From Bolinopsis microptera (taxonomy: Eukaryota; Ctenophora; Tentaculata; Lobata; Bolinopsidae): a DNA stretch of 64,000 nucleotides. Of the stretch, positions 1-12,100 are shown one piece after another. The stretch covers positions 9,630,453 through 9,694,452 of the forward strand of contig NC_087084.1 in NCBI RefSeq assembly GCF_026151205.1, written 5' to 3'. Positions within the stretch are counted from its first letter, which is position 1. Each line of letters begins with the position of its first letter. Both the position numbers and the translations under genes were made by a program. A model generated the notes under the pieces. That model saw only the letters and a list, made by a program, of their open reading frames with translations. It was not told where the DNA came from and did not search any database.

Positions 1-665
1 TGAACTAAGAAACACTATGAGTATGTCGGATTAGCAAATTCCAGCCGAAATTTAAACTTGACCAAATAGTCAACTAGTGATTCCAAACATGTGGTCTTAT
101 AGCAGCAGGCTTACATTTACAATAAAACTAAAAGTCAGGACCATTAGAATTAATGTTTAAATCAAACCCTCAACTGAAGCCCACTTCATACCTACATACT
201 TTACATACTGTATTGCATGCAGTGCAGGTATGGTATATTTGACAATGTGTCCGTATAATCCATAACGTCATCCGTTAAACGTGCTTCTCTTTTCGACGAG
301 CAATTCGTCAATATTATATGATGAGCAATGGCCAAAATTGGACTATGAGGAAGCAAGTTAAATATAATATAGTGTCATCAGCCAGAAGCAAAACCATATT
401 TGTACATATAGTCGGAACATGACCTATTCGGCCGTAATATTTCCTTTGAGATTAAGGTGCTGGTATCGTAATAGTTTAAGTCATAAGTATGATTGCAGGT
501 ATTATCATCAAGTATTCGCAACGCTGAACAACTTAATAAATAACTTAATTTGGAACAGCGTTACTCTTCTGAGCTGAGCACGTCACCTTCAGCCACGGTC
601 ACTCGGTCACTCTGCCAACGTTCTCAAATCTAATCTACGGTCCTGCAAATGACAGGTACAATGTG

Positions 666-1677
666 CAGTTACATCATGTTCTAATCTGATAAAAAGTAAT
701 CTGGGGCCAGCACAACGGAAACTTAAATCACTGGCAGTAATCAAATATGAACAATAAGAATTACTGAGTTGCTCATAGTGAATAACATAATATATCACGT
801 CTGACCTAATGTTTTGTTAATATACAAATAACTGCATATTTTATTTTCTTAGCCATTCTCAATTCTCCGAAATGCAGACTGTTCGATTGTTCGATTGTTT
901 TGATCATAGTTGTTACGGACGTCCTGGACGAACTTTAAAAAGGTGCCGAACTGGACGAATTTTTTAACGAAATAGACGAACTTTAACCGAACTTTATCAC
1001 ATATGCTATAGATTATTTAGATAACAATGATAAGTTGCGAGCTGTTGCTATAATTGATGCTTATTAATTGTAATCTGTGAACCAGCTCTGTTTATATTGA
1101 AGTACTAGTCATCAGTCATGATCTGTTGTTGATCTAGTTTTTTTTTCAATACAAGTATGTATAACTATCTAACTGTATCATTTGTTTACAAGTGTAATAG
1201 TGATCGCACCTAAGCCATTCATTATAAAATCAAAACATATGCCAAGAAAATTTACGCAACGAATTTTCACGAATTTTCACGAATTTTTAAAAGGTGCCGA
1301 ACTGGACGAACTTTTCGCATTTCTTCGACGAACTTAACAACTATGGTTTTGATTGCATTTTATTCCTCAAGTTCCTTTATCTATCCCTTTAATAAATTGT
1401 TCCCCGATAACCGATAAGTAAAACTGGACCTTTTTGGTAAACTCACGTACAGTTACATCATGTTCTAATCTGATACAATTTAATCTGGACCCAACCACGG
1501 AAACTTAAATCGCTGGCAGTAATACAATATGAACAATAAGAATTACTGATTTACTCATAATGAATAACTTAATAAATCACGTCTGACCTAATGTTTAGCC
1601 AATATATGAATAACTTCCCATTTTATTTTCTTAGCCATTCTAAATTTCCCGAAATGCACACTGTTCGATTGTTCGTG
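666..1677 (+). repeat. Imperfect direct duplication, about 230 bp x 2
   Basis: The segment 666-896 recurs in the same orientation at 1450-1677 with scattered substitutions and small indels. Both copies begin with CAGTTACATCATGTTC and end near CTGTTCGATTGTTCG. The hAT-type MITE lies just after the first copy, so it separates the two. No coding signal was seen. Confidence 0.8.
905..1345 (+). mobile_element. hAT-type MITE, 441 bp
   Basis: The element starts CATAGTTGTTA and ends TAACAACTATG, an 11-bp terminal inverted repeat. It is flanked by a perfect 8-bp target duplication GTTTTGAT (897-904 and 1346-1353). Inside are repeated GACGAACTT and GGTGCCGAACTGGACGAA motifs near both ends. A second, inverted-orientation copy lies at 22022-22402 with its own perfect 8-bp duplication. 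An 8-bp target duplication is typical of the hAT superfamily; no transposase is present, so the element is non-autonomous. Confidence 0.88.
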
Positions 1678-2199
1678 CGTCTTGCTTGAATTTTATTCCT
1701 CAGCTTTATTTTATTCTTTAAATGCAGTTTGAGTTCGATAACTGATAATTTAAGTAAACCCGGCCCTTTTTAAAAATCAGACTCATGATCAGTAAATATG
1801 TGTTCACGTTTGCATTTTGAAAAATCTGGTGACCTTCTGCAAAATATGGTGCTCCCGCAAAATTGAGAGAAATACTAATATATATTTTTAGAATAATACA
1901 CAATATTGAGGTGGCATGTTGCGGTGTCGCCGATTGAGCTTATCAAACATTTAAGAACCAGAGCGGAATCCCAATTCAGACCAAATCGGCTCAAGATATT
2001 GGACAAAAATACACTGCGCTGCAAAAACTTTTTATGCAAACCTTAATCAGTAAATTAAGGGGACAAAGTAATACCGCGAAGTAAATGAGCTGTTTTAAAA
2101 GTATGGATTAGCGTTTTGAATCTCGACAGTCGACATGCAGGTAATGCTTCAAATAAAGTTCGCTGCTCGAAACTAGATGGTTCGAGAATCAATGTTTCA

Positions 2200-4173
2200 C
2201 AATGCTGGCAAGCATGACCGTGCCTCTTATATTCACAATACTATTTGCCCCCTTTACTATTTACCCCCTTTACTATTATACCCCCTTTACTATTATACCC
2301 CTTTATTGTTTTTCAGGCATTAAGACTCATCGAAAGTAGTTCAGCAGGTATATTTAAGTTCAAAACATTCTAATTCAATGTCAAAAATGACAGGAATAAG
2401 AAATAGTTATGTGGAGGTTTTTTAAGAATTTTTGCGCAAAATACGCGCCAGCATGTTATACGAAATTCGGTAAAAAACCCAAAATCGCCATATTCAGGTG
2501 CCTTAAAAACCATGTTAAAATTGAGTTAGAGATGTGAAACTTTGCAGGGCGTCTAGACGTTGACCAAATCGACTCCAAAAAAAGTTTCAAGTTTCAGTAG
2601 CATTGGGAAGTGGGTTTTCTAGAACCCCTGTTTTACGACAGATTGTCGTGATATATACATATTCAGGGATAGACGCTTTGACAGTCAAATGTAGTCAATT
2701 GTATTCTAAATTTAAGTGTCCATAGATTCAAAAGTATAAAAGATACAGCCATTTCCGACCACAGGTCTTGAAAATAATTGTTTACACTTTAGTTTACATT
2801 GTATACAAAAATTATTTGACGTCACAAACACCCCTTGATGACGTCATCAAGTTAACCGTTTTTAAAACTTGATTTTCGACAAAGTAATAACTTTTAAAAT
2901 TGATTTTACACCATTTAAAAGAAATTTTTTTCAACATCTGAGTAAATTTTTATCTTAGATAATTGTTCAAGCATTCTGAAAATCTACCGGAAAGTTTTCT
3001 TATCTTACTCCTTCATAAAGATATTTGCCTTTGAAGTTAGTGCTTTTTTGAAAAATTATTTTATAAAAACGTCAATTTTGCGATTTAGTATTCTCTGGTG
3101 TTGGGCTATCCCTTGGGTTGTGGAGCTCAGTTCTGCTTCCTATAGGTATAAATTGTGCATTAGGCTAGTTTTAAAGTTGAAAATCGAAAAGTTGCACACG
3201 TGAGGACACGCCCAAATTGATTAAAAATTGCTAAAATCACTGAAAATTGGTGTTTTCACGATTTTTATCAACTTTGGAGTCCCGTTGTGATCCAAGTTCT
3301 ATTTGAAATCTTTTGAAACTTTGCACGCTTATCAAACTATATATAAAATACCACTATGCAAAAATTTACGGCGATTCAGTATTGGATGCGCACGCAACGT
3401 CCGCTCAAGGTTTGCACGTGCGAACGGTGAGAATTTTGCTCATTCGTGATTTCGAACAAATTCTGCTTTACCACGACAGTTCAATGTCATTATATATGAA
3501 TTTAATGGCAACTTGAATGATTATAATGTTTTATGTTCAGTCAGTGATAGACCAATATGCTTACTTAAACACAAGGAAATGTTTTTAAAGGAAAAATTTC
3601 GAAATCGTTGAAACTCCTCCTTAATAATGAAGACATCAGTTTATATTTCGACTTTATAAAGTACCCTGACATTATAATCAAAAAGAGATGATATTTGACC
3701 AAAACCCATAATCATGGGTAGAGTGGACCGCTGCCAGTGTCTCTCTTTCCCAAACAAAAGGAAATGATATTAATTTGATTGACCGTTCTCAAATGCAAAA
3801 TGATACCGAGAATGAAATCGGTCGCTCGCTTTTCCCATTAATTTACAATTGTAATAGATTAAGAAGAACTACCCGAAGGCAGCTGTACTCAGCAATAAAG
3901 ATTCAATAAACTTCAGCTAATTCACTAACTACCAGTACCACCCTTATCCCGAAATACTAGGTATATCGACCCGAACGCAACCCAAAGGAATTTTTACAGC
4001 ATGTGATTAATTGTAAGCCGTGAATGAATGGGAAAAGCGAGCGACCGATTTCATTCTCGGTATCATTTTGCATTTGAGAACGGTCAATCAAATTAATATC
4101 ATTTCCTTTTGTTTGGGAAAGAGAGACACTGGCAGCGGTCCACTCTACCCATGATTATGGGTTTTGGTCAAAT
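2200..4173 (+). repeat. 2-kb interspersed repeat, copy 1
   Basis: One of four copies in the window (others at 9032-10779, 17464-19799 and 40725-44930). The left end starts near CAATGCTGGCAAGC; other copies read CAGTGCTGGC. An inverted GCCAGCA appears about 250 bp inside. The right end is an inverted-repeat module: arms of about 150 bp (3691-3839 and 4027-4173) that begin ATATTTGACCAAAACCC and end with its complement, around a spacer of roughly 190 bp. The middle is non-coding and contains the TGACGTCA-bearing stretch seen in all copies. No transposase or reverse transcriptase was found. Confidence 0.85.
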
Positions 4174-4304
4174 TTAGTATACAAAGTAGTCCGATATTCT
4201 ATTATAGCCCATTTGCAGTTTTTTATAGGCTCTTACTAATTCGCTCGTCCAAATTATCACGTGACTTGGTTTTTAAGGTTTTGCAGCCGAACAATACGGT
4301 TTTA

Positions 4305-4372
4305 CAAAAACCCTAATCCCAACCCTAACCATAATTCTGAAGCTATCCATAACCCTAGGCCTAACCCTAATC
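4305..4372 (+). repeat. Degenerate CCCTAA-like motifs
   Basis: Several CCCTAA/CCCTAAC motifs occur at irregular spacing, similar to the metazoan telomere repeat complement but too broken to be a telomere array. A similar weak cluster occurs at about 35130-35210. Confidence 0.4.
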
Positions 4373-6009
4373 CGATGATGATTCGGAATCAGCGTCAAAA
4401 AATACACCGACGCGATCTAGATAAAGATTATTTTCAGTTTCATACCCTCAGGGCCTTTTCACAAGAATTTAAAAAAATTTGGGCTAGCGATTTAGTGGGA
4501 GCATATCTGATATGTTCCAATAAAGCAATAAGACTAAGAGCTGCTTTGGTTTCACGTACAATTAAATTTTATCTTTGACTTTATCTTTGATAGTATCAAT
4601 CATGAAGTATGAAATATTATATAGCACCATTCCCATCATCGCTGATGGAATCAAAGCCGATAACCGATTAACAAAAAACTGTTTCTTTGAGAAATTGAAA
4701 TCATCTATGTTCTTTAATGATATTTCTAAAAAGCAAATGGTTAAACTTAATGGCTACAAATGTCGCATATTTGGAAGCACGATCGATTGTCCGACCATGG
4801 TTTTTTTTCTTATGGCCACTGGCCAAAGGTCATATATTCCAAAACAGAGAGAGACAGTAAATTGGGTTCAGTTGACCAGTAGCCAGTAAAGGCTAGTAAA
4901 CCATTCCTTCAATCTTTCAACGTCATACATGTGTTAAGTGGGCGGAAGTAACGAAAATTGGCCCAATAAAACTTCACAGACTTCTTAACGTCTAGATTAT
5001 AAACTGGAAACCCGATTAAGGAAACAGGAGACTGTTGTCCAGATCTAATCAACTCAAACCATACGTCCAATTTATTAATTATAATCACAAACAGTTGATA
5101 ACTTATAATTATAAAAAGACACGTACTACTAGCACTACCTAAAATAACGTCTGTCCTGTGGTTTAGCTTGTTTCAATTTTGAGGGTACTTCAAATTTCTC
5201 CTCTGCACCCGAAAATGTTTGCGATGTACGTGACCCAGTTTATCAATATAATATAATAATCCCATAAATCACGTCTTGTCTGCACTCTCTATCAGCCTAC
5301 TACGGAATTCCCAGGGTCACAAATACTGTGTCATCCCAACTTCACCTTAGCGAGCACCCCATTTCTACTTCATTTGAGCCTGCACTCTGCAAGTACGAAT
5401 TTCCCTTCGGCAAATTAAATTATGAAAAGAAGATAATGGTATCTGGGCTCCCTCAGAAACGTGGCATGATTTCAATTTGCCATACACATTAGCCCTTCTA
5501 AATTAGGCTTAAACACCAGCCGTTGAAATTACTAAACTAATATTTCGTCCCAAAGTTTTGAAGGTGCAACTTTGGTGGAAGTTTTGGTGGAATACAGTAC
5601 GGAGAATAATTTAATTACCAGTTAATAAACTTCCCTAATCAGCCTGCACCTTCTCTTATGTTTATTATCTTTTCCCCGATTTAGGAACCGTAGTTTATTT
5701 GTGAGATTATGATTATCGTTCTGTGTATTAGGCGTTGTGGTGTTTCTTACCGATGCAGGGTGCATGTCGATTGCTCCATGTTTTATTTACTGTTTTTATA
5801 AATATATCCATTATCGACTGATACGCTAATTTTAACTTAAAATCGTAATTTATTATTTGCTTTACACTTTCTGATTACGTTTGAAAAATGCTCTAAAATA
5901 GCCATATCGTTACGTGGCCCTCCATAATTTTGATGGAGATCACTGATCTATATTTAAAAGATACGTCCCCAAACTGGGACACAGACTTACAGTTATACCT
6001 GGTACGGGA

Positions 6010-6165
6010 GATGACAAGGGTTTTGCAACTTAGTTACATTTATTATATACATATATTATTATATATTATTTATATATAATATACCAATGCAACAACTAAC
6101 TGATAGCTAGGGGTAGTGATAAGGGTTTTGCAAATTGATCACGTTTATACAAACAACTAACTGAT
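6010..6165 (+). promoter_or_regulatory. Promoter-proximal direct duplication upstream of the metalloproteinase
   Basis: The motif pair AAGGGTTTTGCAA plus CAACTAACTGATA occurs twice about 107 bp apart, immediately 5' of the metalloproteinase start codon at 6182. It probably lies in the proximal promoter or 5' UTR. No clear TATA box was found, and function is inferred only from position. Confidence 0.35.
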
Positions 6166-6181
6166 ACCCTCCTCGAGCAGT

Positions 6182-9100
6182 ATGAGACAGTGCATACTGT
6201 TAGCACTACTGGTTGGACTGACCACTGCTGAGATCCTCGGTGGCATGGTCGACGATGTAGATTATGCAGGTAAACTTTGTTTATATATAATTATGATATT
6301 TATAGTTTCTTGATTGACCAAATGACGATCGCGATGCCAATCCTTTTTAGCTCGTAATATTAATAATACGCACGGCGCGTCGAAACGGTGACGTCTTCCA
6401 AATTATAATTATAATTTTATATTGTTAGTTTTTTATGTTTTTATGCAAATATAATATAAATTGACTGAATAGTGCGATGTAAAATTGCATTTTCACTGAA
6501 ATCAATTTCCTTTGCTGAGAATTTTATGGCCTGGAAACTATTAGTAAGTAAAAAGGAGAACGTGGAGCTTTAATCATAATGTGAACGTGTGATCTACGTT
6601 TACTCAGGAATAAAAAACTGATAAACTCAACACGTGTTTTCAGATGAAGAAGATTTTGCCAATGCTCTAGGTAAATGGGGGGTAAATCTTGTTGATATGG
6701 ATGCTGACCAGGCTGTCCAGGGCAAAACTCCCGATAAAATTGGAATTCGAGGAAGAGACATCAAGAAGAGTAGCAGACTGTCCAACAGTGCCGTGGTACG
6801 TTCCATGATGATCAATGATACTCGTAAAATATTTGTTTCATTTCAAGACCAAATACTGTCGACGAGTCCAACTCGGCGCGCGTCTTGGTAGATTATAAGT
6901 AATAGTATAACATCTACAATAAGTCTTTAGCTACGTAGTGTGATTTCGCGTCGTCTGGTTTGGCAACGATGGCGGAAATGTTTAAAAAATGAAACATTTT
7001 CAGACATTCTTAATCTTAATCTGGCGATGACACCTGAAAATATATTTATATATCATAACTGTAAAGGTTAGAATTATTTTAACTTATCTGTATCACTTAT
7101 AGTAATACCGGTGTTTTTTAGGGATACGTGCTACAGTTCGGATTTTTAGAAGTTGCGACTGAAAAAACAGAGGAGGAACTTATGGCCGCTGATACTATAA
7201 TAGGAGAAAAAGAATTGAAAAAAGCGTGAGTGTTTGATAAATTCGATTGTTAATTTAACTGGCCCTGTAATTTTTAGGTTTCGGCAGTAGTGAAGATTAT
7301 AACAACTTGTAATATATATATAAATGTTCTCAACCTAACATAAATTTGTGTTTATTTCACAAACTTTGAAACTTTTTCAACCGAATCATTACATCATTAA
7401 AAGGATCAAGAAACTGCAAAAGTTTTACGGCATTAAAGCAACTGGAATCGTCGACACACAGACTTTGAACTTGATGAAACAGAAACGATGTGGAGCCAAG
7501 GACGTTGAATACGGTAAATTGATTTGTGACAAGTTTTCCGAAATTGAATAGCTGATAATATATTATGGAACAGTATTTTAATGATAATGAGAATCATCAT
7601 AAAAACACTTTTCAAAGAATTTGTAGGGATGTCCGCGCTTACTTCTGTTAAAATCAGTAATCAACAAAATCAAATAAAAGCAGCATGCAAGATGTGCAGT
7701 GTGCACATGAGATAAGTACATATAAAATATGATTCATGAATGCACTATCCAATGTTCATTTTATCATGCAAAGTTAACATCTTCATTTCAGAGAACCCTG
7801 TGAACAGGGCCAAACGATACACCTTGTCCCGAAAAAGATGGCCCTCCAAAACCCTGAAATATTGGTTCGATCCTACTGTAAGTTTTTTAAATTTATCGGA
7901 TCAATTTTCGTAGAGATAATTCATAATTATGTTGATAATGTTAAATTTTCTCGTTTTTGCTTGATCTTGTCATTTAATATGCTTAATGTGAATAGCGAAA
8001 TTTGTCTTAATACGTCATAGTATCTTACTATATATAAAGCGAGACGATATATATGTATATATATTTATTTATCCGTGCCATTTTACTGACACCACGGCAT
8101 CAACTTTAACGCGACTTTCCACAAAAACCGTAAAAGATATACAACTGAAACTTTTTTGACTGGCTCAAATGCTTTAATGGCCTCCGAATGGCATGAAAAA
8201 ATAAAAAATTGGCCAAGGAATAATGATTTTAGAGCCCAAAATTTGCTGTCGTCTTCTCAGGGGTAGAAGTATTTGAGGCGGTCTTAGTTTAATCTGCTTT
8301 ATTGGAGTCAGGAACTGTCGCCTTCTCTACGGGGTCATTTGCTGTCGTCTTCTCAGGGGTAGAAGTATTTGAGACACTTTTAGTTTTTTCTGCTTCTGCG
8401 GGATCAGTGTCTGTTGTAGCTTCACACTGGTGAAGCAGCCGTGGTACTTTGCTGTTATTCTTATCATCGTCATCTTCATCGTCATCTTTACCTGAGCTCA
8501 GAGAGCCATTCCGTGATCCGTTGAAAAGAGCTCCACTGCTCTTGATCTGAACTCTTCTTGACTTGGTTTCAGATGAATTTGAAGAGGTTTGTGATGAATT
8601 ATTCCCTGTGTCGCTTTCCTGTCCATCAGATGTGTCATTGGGGCAGTTATCACCGCGGTGTAATGTATCATGTATTTCTCTTTTTAATACATGTCGTGTA
8701 TAGTTCAGCAATGTACTTTGGTTACATTGTACATGTGTATGTAAACGAATGACCCATATTTCCAGGTCCAAGTTAAAATATCGCAATACTTCTGAATATC
8801 ACTCTACAACAAGTTCCGAGTAAGGCTCTTTATATTTGTATTAATAATTTATTTTCAGAAATACACTGCTGATTTAGCTTTGCCAATAGTTCGAAGCGAA
8901 TTTGAGAGGTCGCTCGGTCTTTGGGCTGCACAAGCTGGCGTTTCATTCGAAGAGGTTAGTCAAAATTTATTGTGTAAGCTTGATGAAAAAAAAATGGTAA
9001 CAAATTATGTTTTATGGATGAAAGGAATACTATATTTGACCAAAACCCATAATTGGGTAGAGTGGACCGCTTCCAGTGTCTCTTTTTTCTAATCAAAAGT

Positions 9101-12100
9101 AAATGATATTATATGGGAAAAGCGAGCAACCGATTTCATTCTCGATATCATTTTGCATCTACGGACGGTCATTTAAATAAAGATCATTTATTTTTGATTG
9201 AGAAAGAGAGACACTGGCAGCGGTACACTCTACCCAATCATGGGTTTTGGTCAAATATCATCTCTTTTTTATTAACATTTAATGTCAGGGTCTACAAAGT
9301 GAGGGTCTACAAAGTCGAAATGTTAAACTGATAACTTCATTTATAATAAGGAGGTAATTTCAACGATTTAGAAATTTTACCTTTGAAAACATTTCCTTGT
9401 GTTTAGGTAAGCATATCTGTCGATCACTGACTGAATATGCCACTTTATCCTCATTCAAGTTGGCATTAAATTCCTATATAATGCCATTTAACTGTCGTGG
9501 GAGAGCAGATTCTAATCGAAAACACGAATGAATTCTCACCTTTCGCACGTGCAAACTTTGAGCGGACACTGCATGCGGATCCAATATTGAATCACCGCTA
9601 ATTTTTACATATCGGTATTTTATATATAGTTTGATACGCATGGCGCATGCAAAGTTTCAAAATATTTCAAAAAGAACTTGCATCACAACGGGACACCAAA
9701 GTTGATAAAAATCGCGAAAATATCAATTTTCCGTGATTTTAGCAATTTTCTATCAATTTGGGCGTGTCTCCACGTGTGCAACGTTTTGATTTTAAATTTT
9801 AAAACTAACCAATAACACAATTTAGACCTCTAGAAAGCAAAACTGAGCTCCGCAACCCAAGGGATGTCCCAACACCAGAGAATACTAAATCACAACTTTT
9901 GTATTTTTATAAAATTATTCTTCAAAAAAGTACTAACTTCAATAGCAAATATCTTTATGAAGGAGTAAGCTAGGCAAACTTTCCGGTAGATTTTCAGAAT
10001 GCTTAAACAATTATCTAACTTCAGTAAGTCCTCAAATTTTGAATAAAATTACTCCTTAATGGAAAAAAATCGATTTAAAAAGTTCATACTTTGTCAAAAA
10101 TCAAGTTATTAAAATGGTTAACTGACTGATCAAGTGGTGATGATGACGTTAAATTATTTTTTGATAGAACATAAACTAATGTTTAAACGATCATCTTCAA
10201 GACCAGTGGTCTGAAATGACTGTATTTTTTAAGTTTTAAAATCTACAGTCACTTGAATATAACCTATAATTGACTATAACGGACTGCCAAAGCGTCTATC
10301 TATACATTATACACCTAGGTAGGTACTTCACGGCAATCTGCTGTAAAACAGGGGTTCCAGAAATCCCACTTCCCGATACTCCTGAAACTTGAAACTTTTT
10401 TACAGTCGATTTGGTCAACATCTAGACGTCCTGCAAAATTTCAGATCTCTATAACTCAATTTTAGCATGGTTTTTAAGGAACCTGAATATGGCGATTTTG
10501 GGTTTTTTACTGAATTTCGTATAACTATAACAGTGCTGGCACGTATTTAACGCAAATTTCTTAAAAACCTCCACATAACTATTTAAATATTTCTTATTGA
10601 TATTCCAGATTCCTGTCATCTTTGACATTGAATTAGAATTTTTGAACTTAAAATATGCCTGCTGAACTACTTTCGGTGAGTCTTTATAATGCCTGAAAAA
10701 CAGTAAAGGGGGTATAATAGTATATAGGGGGTAAATAGTATAGTGAGTATAATTGCAACGGTCATGCTTGCCAGCACTGCGATAACTGCATTTGACTTTT
10801 TCACGATGTAAAAAAGTTCTTTATATTTATAACGTACAAATAAACTACAATGATGGCTGTAAATACAGGTAGCCGTAGCAGCTGATGCACACATTAAGAT
10901 CTCCTGGGAGTACGGAGACCATGGTGACGGTTATCCTTTCTACGGACCCGGAGGCACCTTGGCTCACGCTTTCTATCCCGTCAAGGGAATGGTTAGTGAA
11001 TTTTCAGTATACTTCTAGCAATGGGAATTTTAGTTAAGCTTAATAAATAGCTTAACTAAATACACAGAAGTATGAGAAGGCATAATTGTGTTTACCAACA
11101 GAGAATAAAAGTATGTTGGATGCCTTTAAAAAGTAATTGTTCATCTGTTTGGAACAAATTAGAAATTTGTGAGTATGAATAAAATTTGTTTTATTAACCA
11201 CGTATTTTTTATCACGTTTTATTAATTACGTGTTTTTTAACCACGTGTTTTTTAACCACGTGTTTTCAGCTTCATTTTGATGAATCAGAGGACTACACAG
11301 CTTTCACTGTCACCGGAACAAACCTGCATTACGTTAGTTATTACATTTTATAAAATAGTTTTATAGTGCTTTTTAAATCAATTCAACTTTAATTCAAATA
11401 TAATAGAAATTAGAGTATAGATTTATATACTCTATTTTCTGGAGGCCCTCGTTTCTTTCTCGTGTATTGGCTGCCGGCGATCAAGGTTACTTCAATTTAT
11501 CTTGTAGACTAGACACAGAAAAATCATAACCCACAGAAAAATCATAACCCAAATCGAAGAGTTACAGAAGAAACATTTTCATACTAAGCCTTGAACCTCA
11601 AATTTCAGGTAGCAACTCACGAGATGGGTCACATCCTGGGTCTGAAGCACGCTGATAGCTCGCTAGGAAACGCTATTATGTACGCTCTCTACACGGGGTA
11701 CTCGGATAACCTCCAACTCCATCAGGATGATATCGATGGTGTTGTAGCGGCCATGGGTGAGTGTCTGTGGCTATAGTTTTTGCTATAATTGTTGCTAAGT
11801 TGCTAACAATATTTTCACCACGACTTTCTAGTCACTTATCTCTAACAACTGAATACAAATAATTTCAGGACCTGGTCAAGGAACTGTATCACCCATAGGA
11901 GGATCTAGTGATCCTGATCCTGAACCTGCTACTGAACCCGCCACTCCAGAGCCAGTTGATCCTCCTGCCTGTATTGAGAAGATTAACGCTGCCTTCCACT
12001 GGGACTATAGTCCTGAATACGTGTACATCTTTGCTGGGGCCTGGTACTACAGGTATTATAGCTATATTCCTTTACCACATTTCTTTTCCACATTCCTTTA

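Larger units (their letters stand above)
1..6181. other. Gene-free left flank
   Basis: I see no supported protein or RNA gene. The stretch holds an imperfect direct duplication (666-896 and 1450-1677), a hAT-type MITE (905-1345), copy 1 of the 2-kb interspersed repeat (2200-4173) and a short run of CCCTAA-like motifs (about 4310-4372). Two ORFs of about 105 codons at 4261-4889 have no recognisable domain and no clear splice context, so I treat them as chance. Just before the metalloproteinase start there is a short promoter-proximal duplication (about 6010-6165). Confidence 0.6.

Noticed and set aside
4305-4372. Internal telomere array
   Set aside because: Motifs are scattered and variable; not a regular TTAGGG array.
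4261-4889. Two adjacent + ORFs of about 105 codons
   Set aside because: No domain, no splice or promoter context, and partly built from CCCTAA-like repeats.
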